A stretch of 8,423 nt of DNA from Dermatophilaceae bacterium (lineage in GTDB: Bacteria > Actinomycetota > Actinomycetes > Actinomycetales > Dermatophilaceae), in assembly GCA_013361975.1 (NCBI GenBank), contig JABFXB010000436.1:1-8423 (forward strand), written 5' to 3'. Numbering within the stretch: position 1 is the stretch's first letter; each line of letters begins with the position of its first letter. A model generated the notes under the pieces. It was not told the DNA's origin. It saw only the letters and a program-made list of their open reading frames with translations, and did not search any database. The position numbers were made by a program, and so were the translations under genes. Positions 5,720-8,423 of the stretch are shown in pieces.

Positions 5720-6957
5720 TTGGCGGTCTCCTCGGTCGTGCCGGCGGTGGCGGTGGGGGAGTAGTCGGCGTGGTGCGGGTTCTCCCAGATGACGGCACCG
5801 CCCATGCCGATGCCGATGCACATGGCGGTCAGGCCGTAGCGCACCTCGGGGTGCTCTTCGAACTGGCGCGCCAGCTGGGTCATGAGGCGCACGCCAGAGC
5901 TCGCGAGCGGGTGACCGGTGGCGATGGCGCCGCCGTACTCGTTGACCCGGCGGTCGTCGTCGGCGATCCCGAAGTGGTCGAGGAAGGCCAGCACCTGCAC
6001 CGCGAAGGCCTCGTTGAGCTCGAAGAGGCCGATGTCGTCGATCGTGAGCCCGGCCTTGGCGAGGGCCTTCTCGGTGGCGGGGACCGGTCCGACGCCCATC
6101 ACCTCGGGTTCGACGCCGACGAACGAGAAGGACACCAGGCGCATCCGGACCGGCAGGCCGAGCTCGGTGGCGGCCTGCTCGGAGGCGAGCAGGCAGGCCG
6201 TGGCGCCGTCGTTGAGGCCGGCCGCGTTGCCCGCGGTGACGTTGCCGTGCGCCCGGAACGGCGTCTTGAGCTGGCCGAGGTCCTCGACCGTCGTGCCCGG
6301 CCGGGGCGGCTCGTCGGCCGAGGCGATGCCCCAGCCCTGCTCGGCATGGCGGGTGGCGACGGTGACGAGGTCGCGCTGGATCTTGCCGTCGGCATACGCC
6401 TTGGCGAGCTTGTCCTGGCTGCCGACGGCGAACGCGTCGGAGCGCTCCTTGGTCAGCTGCGGGAAGCGGTCGTGGAGGTTCTCGGCGGTCTTGCCCATGA
6501 CGAGCGCGTCGGGGTCGACGATCTTCTCGGCGACGATGCGCGGGTTCGGGTCGACGCCCTCACCCATCGGGTGGCGGCCCATGTGCTCGACGCCGCCGGC
6601 GATCGCGACGTCGTAGGCGCCGAACGCGATGGAGCTCGCCGTGTTGGTCACGGCGGTCATGGCGCCCGCGCACATGCGGTCGACCGAGTAGCCGGGGGTC
6701 GTGTTCGGGAGCCCCGAGAGCAGCGCCGCGGTGCGCCCCAGCGTGAGGCCCTGGTCGCCGATCTGGGTGGTCGCGGCGATGGCGACCTCCTCGACGCGGT
6801 CCTTCGGCAGGGACGGGTTGCGGTGCAGCAGCTCGCGGATGCACCGGATGACGAGGTCGTCGGCGCGGGTCTGGGCGTACATGCCCTTGTCGCCCGCCTT
6901 GCCGAACGGCGTGCGGACGCCGTCGACGAAGACGACCTCATTGAGTGCGCGGGGCAC
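5716..6957 (-). CDS. Acetyl-CoA acyltransferase (thiolase), FadA/FadI type
   Basis: A 413-residue thiolase II-family protein that cleaves 3-ketoacyl-CoA with CoA, the last step of the beta-oxidation cycle. Active-site residues are all visible: nucleophile C96 in SVDRMCAGAMTAV, NEAF in LFELNEAFAVQ, H349 in GGAIATGHP, and second Cys C380 in AMCIGIGMGGA. The His loop reads NEYGGAIATGHPLASSG where many relatives have NPNGGAIALGHPLGATG, a subfamily variation that keeps the catalytic His. The start is GTG 6957 with GGAGG 5 nt upstream. It is the first gene of a two-gene operon: its TGA overlaps the GTG of the hydratase/dehydrogenase. A biosynthetic acetoacetyl-CoA thiolase is the alternative, but the partner gene favours degradation. 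Confidence 0.95.
   Translation of the reverse strand: MPRALNEVVFVDGVRTPFGKAGDKGMYAQTRADDLVIRCIRELLHRNPSLPKDRVEEVAIAATTQIGDQGLTLGRTAALLSGLPNTTPGYSVDRMCAGAMTAVTNTASSIAFGAYDVAIAGGVEHMGRHPMGEGVDPNPRIVAEKIVDPDALVMGKTAENLHDRFPQLTKERSDAFAVGSQDKLAKAYADGKIQRDLVTVATRHAEQGWGIASADEPPRPGTTVEDLGQLKTPFRAHGNVTAGNAAGLNDGATACLLASEQAATELGLPVRMRLVSFSFVGVEPEVMGVGPVPATEKALAKAGLTIDDIGLFELNEAFAVQVLAFLDHFGIADDDRRVNEYGGAIATGHPLASSGVRLMTQLARQFEEHPEVRYGLTAMCIGIGMGGAVIWENPHHADYSPTATAGTTEETAK
5728..5733 (-). promoter_or_regulatory. Shine-Dalgarno of the hydratase/dehydrogenase gene
   Basis: GAGGAG on the minus strand, 8 nt before GTG 5719. It lies inside the last codons of the thiolase gene (Glu-Glu of TEETAK) and fixes the GTG start. 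Confidence 0.65.
6390..6397 (+). repeat. Octamer CGGCATAC, copy 5
   Basis: Inside the thiolase gene in Lys-Ala-Tyr-Ala-Asp; Tyr is TAT followed by GCC. Confidence 0.6.
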
Positions 6958-6991
6958 GGGTGCCTCCAGGGGTTCGAGGGTCGGTGGGAGG

Positions 6992-7005
6992 GCGCTAGGA
7001 AGCGC
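6992..7005 (-). other. Small hairpin at the start of the thiolase leader
   Basis: GCGCT and AGCGC form a perfect 5-bp stem with a 4-nt loop (TCCT on the transcript strand). It would lie at the extreme 5' end of the mRNA if the promoter below is right (start near 7007), about 35 nt before the GTG. It may stabilise the message or be incidental in this GC-rich context. Confidence 0.35.
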
Positions 7006-7013
7006 GACGCCTC

Positions 7014-7042
7014 ATACTACTTTCGAGTAACTTGCGGGCCAA
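7014..7042 (-). promoter_or_regulatory. Predicted promoter of the thiolase / hydratase-dehydrogenase operon
   Basis: On the minus strand, TTGGCC (7037-7042) as -35 and TAGTAT (7014-7019) as -10 are separated by exactly 17 nt. Each matches its consensus at 4 of 6 positions, including the invariant TAnnnT of the -10. Transcription would start near 7007, giving a leader of about 50 nt before the GTG at 6957. This is the most AT-rich part of the 115-bp gap. Confidence 0.6.
7018..7029. promoter_or_regulatory. Inverted repeat overlapping the -10/spacer: candidate fatty-acid repressor site
   Basis: TACT and AGTA flank TTCG (TACTTTCGAGTA on plus; ACTCGAAAGT core on minus) as a 12-bp inverted repeat lying across the first bases of the -10 and the adjoining spacer. 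Beta-oxidation operons are commonly held off by an acyl-CoA-responsive TetR- or GntR-type repressor at such a site. The arms are short, so this is a candidate only. Confidence 0.4.
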
Positions 7043-7051
7043 CGGGCGTCG

Positions 7052-7069
7052 GGGTGACCATCCTCACCC
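7052..7069 (-). terminator. Candidate terminator hairpin after the RNase D gene
   Basis: GGGTGA and TCACCC are perfect 6-bp arms with a 6-nt loop, starting 3 nt after the RNase D stop codon and ending just before the thiolase -35. There is no T tract. Its position fits separating the RNase D transcript from the new promoter, but the stem is modest and read-through is possible. Confidence 0.5.
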
Positions 7070-7072
7070 GGC

Positions 7073-8344
7073 TCAGGCGGGCGGGTTCTCGCTGCACGCC
7101 AGCGAGATCAGCGGCGCGCAGATCGTGGTCTGCCACCGGCGGGCACCCAGCGCCGACAGGGCCTCGGCGACCTCCGCGGTCGCCGGCGCAGCCGGGCCCT
7201 CCCAGAGGAACCGGCGCAGCAGGTCGGGGGTCAGGAGGTTCTCGACGGGCACCGACAGCTCCTGGGACACGGCGCCGAGCAGCTCACGGGCCCGGGCCAG
7301 ACGTCCGGCGGCGACCGGGTCGCGGTCGGCCCAGGCCTTCGGCGGCGGCGGACCGGTGGGGGGCAGGGAGACGGCCGGGAGGTCGGCCTCGGGCAGCGCG
7401 AGGGCTCGGGTGACGACCTCGATGATCGCCTCCTGGTGGCGACGCACCGACCGGGCCAGGCGCGGCTCGGCGGATCCGACGGTGCGCGGCGGTCTCGTCG
7501 CGCGCTGGTTGGCCAGCGCGATCTCGCTGATGGCGGCATCGGGCAGCACGCGACCGGGCGAGGTGTCACGCTGCTGCGCCAGGGCGTCACGCCACAGCCA
7601 CAGCTCGCGCACGATGGCGAGCCCGCGACGGCCGCGCACCTTGTGCATGCCCGACGTGCGGCGCCAGGGGTCGACGCGCGGCTCGGGACCGGTGAAGTCG
7701 AGCAGGTGGTCGAACTCCTCGGCGGCCCAGGCGGCCTTGCCCTGCGCGGCCAGCTCGGCCGCCACCGCGTCGCGCAGGTCGACGAGCACCTCGACGTCGA
7801 GGGCGGCATACCGCAGCCAGGGCTCGGGGAGCGGGCGAGCCGACCAGTCGACCGCCGAGTGCTCCTTGGCGAGCTGGAGACCGAGGTAGTGCTCGACCAT
7901 CGCCCCGAGCCCGACGCGGGGCAGCCCGGCCAGACGGCCACCGAGCTCGGTGTCGAAGAGCGCCCGGGGGCGCAGCCCGACCTCGGCGAGGCAGGGGAGG
8001 TCCTGCGTGGCGGCGTGCAGGATCCACTCGGCGTCGCCGATGGCCTCGCCCAGAGGGGAGAGGTCGGGACACGCGATGGGGTCGATGAGCCACGTTCCGG
8101 AGCCCTCGCGCCGGATCTGGACGAGGTAGGCCTTCTGGCCGTAGCGGTAGCCGGAGGCACGCTCGGCGTCGATGCCGACCGGGCCCGTGCCGCGGGCGAT
8201 GGCCTCGGCCGCCCGCATCAGGTCGCGCTCCTCGACGACGACGTCGGGCACACCGTCTCGAGGGTGGGTCAGCGGGACGAGGTCAACGGCGACGTCGGTG
8301 TCGATGTCGAGGTCGGCGGCGGGCGCGTCGGGCTCAGCCGTCAC
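7073..8344 (-). CDS. RNase D-like 3'-5' exoribonuclease with HRDC-type C-terminal region
   Basis: A 423-residue protein. After an acidic low-complexity N-terminus (1-35) comes a DEDDy exonuclease domain: Asp59-x-Glu61 in GIDAERASGYRYGQKAYLVQ, Asp115 in HAATQDLPCL, and Tyr179/Asp183 in RYAALDVEVL, which is the YxxxD motif. These carboxylates bind two metal ions in RNase D, which trims 3' ends of tRNA and other stable RNAs. Residues of about 225-295 (GRRGLAIVRELWLWRDALAQQRD, then RVLPDAAISEIALANQ) resemble an HRDC nucleic-acid-binding domain. The remaining 130 residues are an Ala/Pro/Arg-rich tail without a recognised motif. GTG 8344 overlaps the upstream stop by 4 nt, so translation is coupled. 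The cellular RNA target is not known from sequence. Confidence 0.93.
   Translation of the reverse strand: MTAEPDAPAADLDIDTDVAVDLVPLTHPRDGVPDVVVEERDLMRAAEAIARGTGPVGIDAERASGYRYGQKAYLVQIRREGSGTWLIDPIACPDLSPLGEAIGDAEWILHAATQDLPCLAEVGLRPRALFDTELGGRLAGLPRVGLGAMVEHYLGLQLAKEHSAVDWSARPLPEPWLRYAALDVEVLVDLRDAVAAELAAQGKAAWAAEEFDHLLDFTGPEPRVDPWRRTSGMHKVRGRRGLAIVRELWLWRDALAQQRDTSPGRVLPDAAISEIALANQRATRPPRTVGSAEPRLARSVRRHQEAIIEVVTRALALPEADLPAVSLPPTGPPPPKAWADRDPVAAGRLARARELLGAVSQELSVPVENLLTPDLLRRFLWEGPAAPATAEVAEALSALGARRWQTTICAPLISLACSENPPA
7804..7811 (+). repeat. Octamer CGGCATAC, copy 6
   Basis: Inside the RNase D-like gene exactly at the catalytic Tyr179 of the YxxxD motif, spelled TAT followed by GCC. 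Confidence 0.6.
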
Positions 8345-8423
8345 CGGCGCTGCCCCGGGAGGGGGACGACCCCGTCAGGCAGGGGCGGGATGCCCGCGAT
8401 GGTGCAGAGCATGTCGGCCCAGG
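8341..8423 (-). CDS. 3' end of a probable DUF3000-family gene (5' end outside window)
   Basis: The last 26 codons are open on the minus strand, WADMLCTIAGIPPLPDGVVPLPGQRR, ending in TGA at 8341-8343. It overlaps the GTG of the RNase D-like gene as GTGA. From memory, actinobacterial chromosomes often place a DUF3000 protein of unknown function immediately before this RNase D/HRDC gene, and the Pro-rich C-terminus is compatible with that family. Identification rests mainly on synteny and a short tail. That it is a coding 3' end is well supported by the coupling. Confidence 0.6.
   Translation of the reverse strand, partial: WADMLCTIAGIPPLPDGVVPLPGQRR

Noticed and set aside
3545..5764. 739-codon open frame on the plus strand opposite the hydratase/dehydrogenase gene
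   Set aside because: The product is Arg/Asp/Glu/Gly/Leu-rich without any domain, and the minus frame has full catalytic motifs. At this G+C the antisense frame stays open by codon bias.
5720..5821. N-terminal extension of the hydratase/dehydrogenase to an upstream ATG at 5821
   Set aside because: It would overlap the thiolase by about 100 bp and give a His/Arg-rich tail; GTG 5719 has a good ribosome site and GTGA coupling.
5692..7413. 573-codon plus-strand open frame crossing the thiolase promoter and part of the RNase D gene
   Set aside because: It spans an intergenic region and two real minus genes, with repetitive acidic/basic composition and no motif.
1..8423. CRISPR arrays, tRNA or rRNA genes, insertion sequences, prophage or toxin-antitoxin genes
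   Set aside because: I found no repeat-spacer pattern, cloverleaf, transposase motif or terminal inverted repeats; the gaps are short and already explained.

Overview
The window is about 70% G+C, with GTG starts, 4-nt start/stop overlaps between co-directional genes and T-less hairpin terminators. Together with an HTH-MurA fusion and a DUF3000 / RNase D / thiolase / FadB-type gene order, this points to a high-GC Actinomycetota chromosome. The Intrasporangiaceae/Dermatophilaceae region of that phylum is my guess, from overall look only. Nothing suggests phage, plasmid, insertion sequence, CRISPR, tRNA or rRNA.

Layout. (1) Positions 1-1472, minus: a MurA-family enolpyruvyl transferase carrying its own N-terminal XRE-type helix-turn-helix, cut by the left edge near its C-terminus. 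A perfect 12-bp AT-rich palindrome lies just upstream. (2) Positions 1528-3523: a small accessory-looking module. A TetR-type regulator (plus) is divergent from a SnoaL/NTF2-fold protein and an atypical SDR (minus), which overlap by ATGA. A 26-bp inverted repeat between the divergent genes is the obvious operator. (3) Positions 3528-3575: a strong two-tier hairpin between convergent genes, probably a bidirectional terminator. (4) Positions 3587-6957, minus: a beta-oxidation pair, thiolase then a two-domain enoyl-CoA hydratase / 3-hydroxyacyl-CoA dehydrogenase, coupled by GTGA. Its own promoter and a small inverted repeat lie at about 7014-7042. (5) Positions 7073-8423, minus: an RNase D-like DEDDy exonuclease with an HRDC-like region, coupled by GTGA to the 3' end of a probable DUF3000 gene.

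The thiolase and hydratase/dehydrogenase would form the trifunctional fatty-acid oxidation complex. The TetR module looks like a self-contained inducible unit for a small hydrophobic or polyketide-like compound, but its substrate cannot be read from sequence. Almost every long plus-strand reading frame opposite the minus genes is a GC-driven shadow.

The least explained signal is an octamer, CGGCATAC / GTATGCCG. It occurs six times, always inside coding sequence, and each copy requires an otherwise unusual codon (TAT for Tyr in five, GCA for Ala in one). A composition estimate predicts roughly 0.3 copies.
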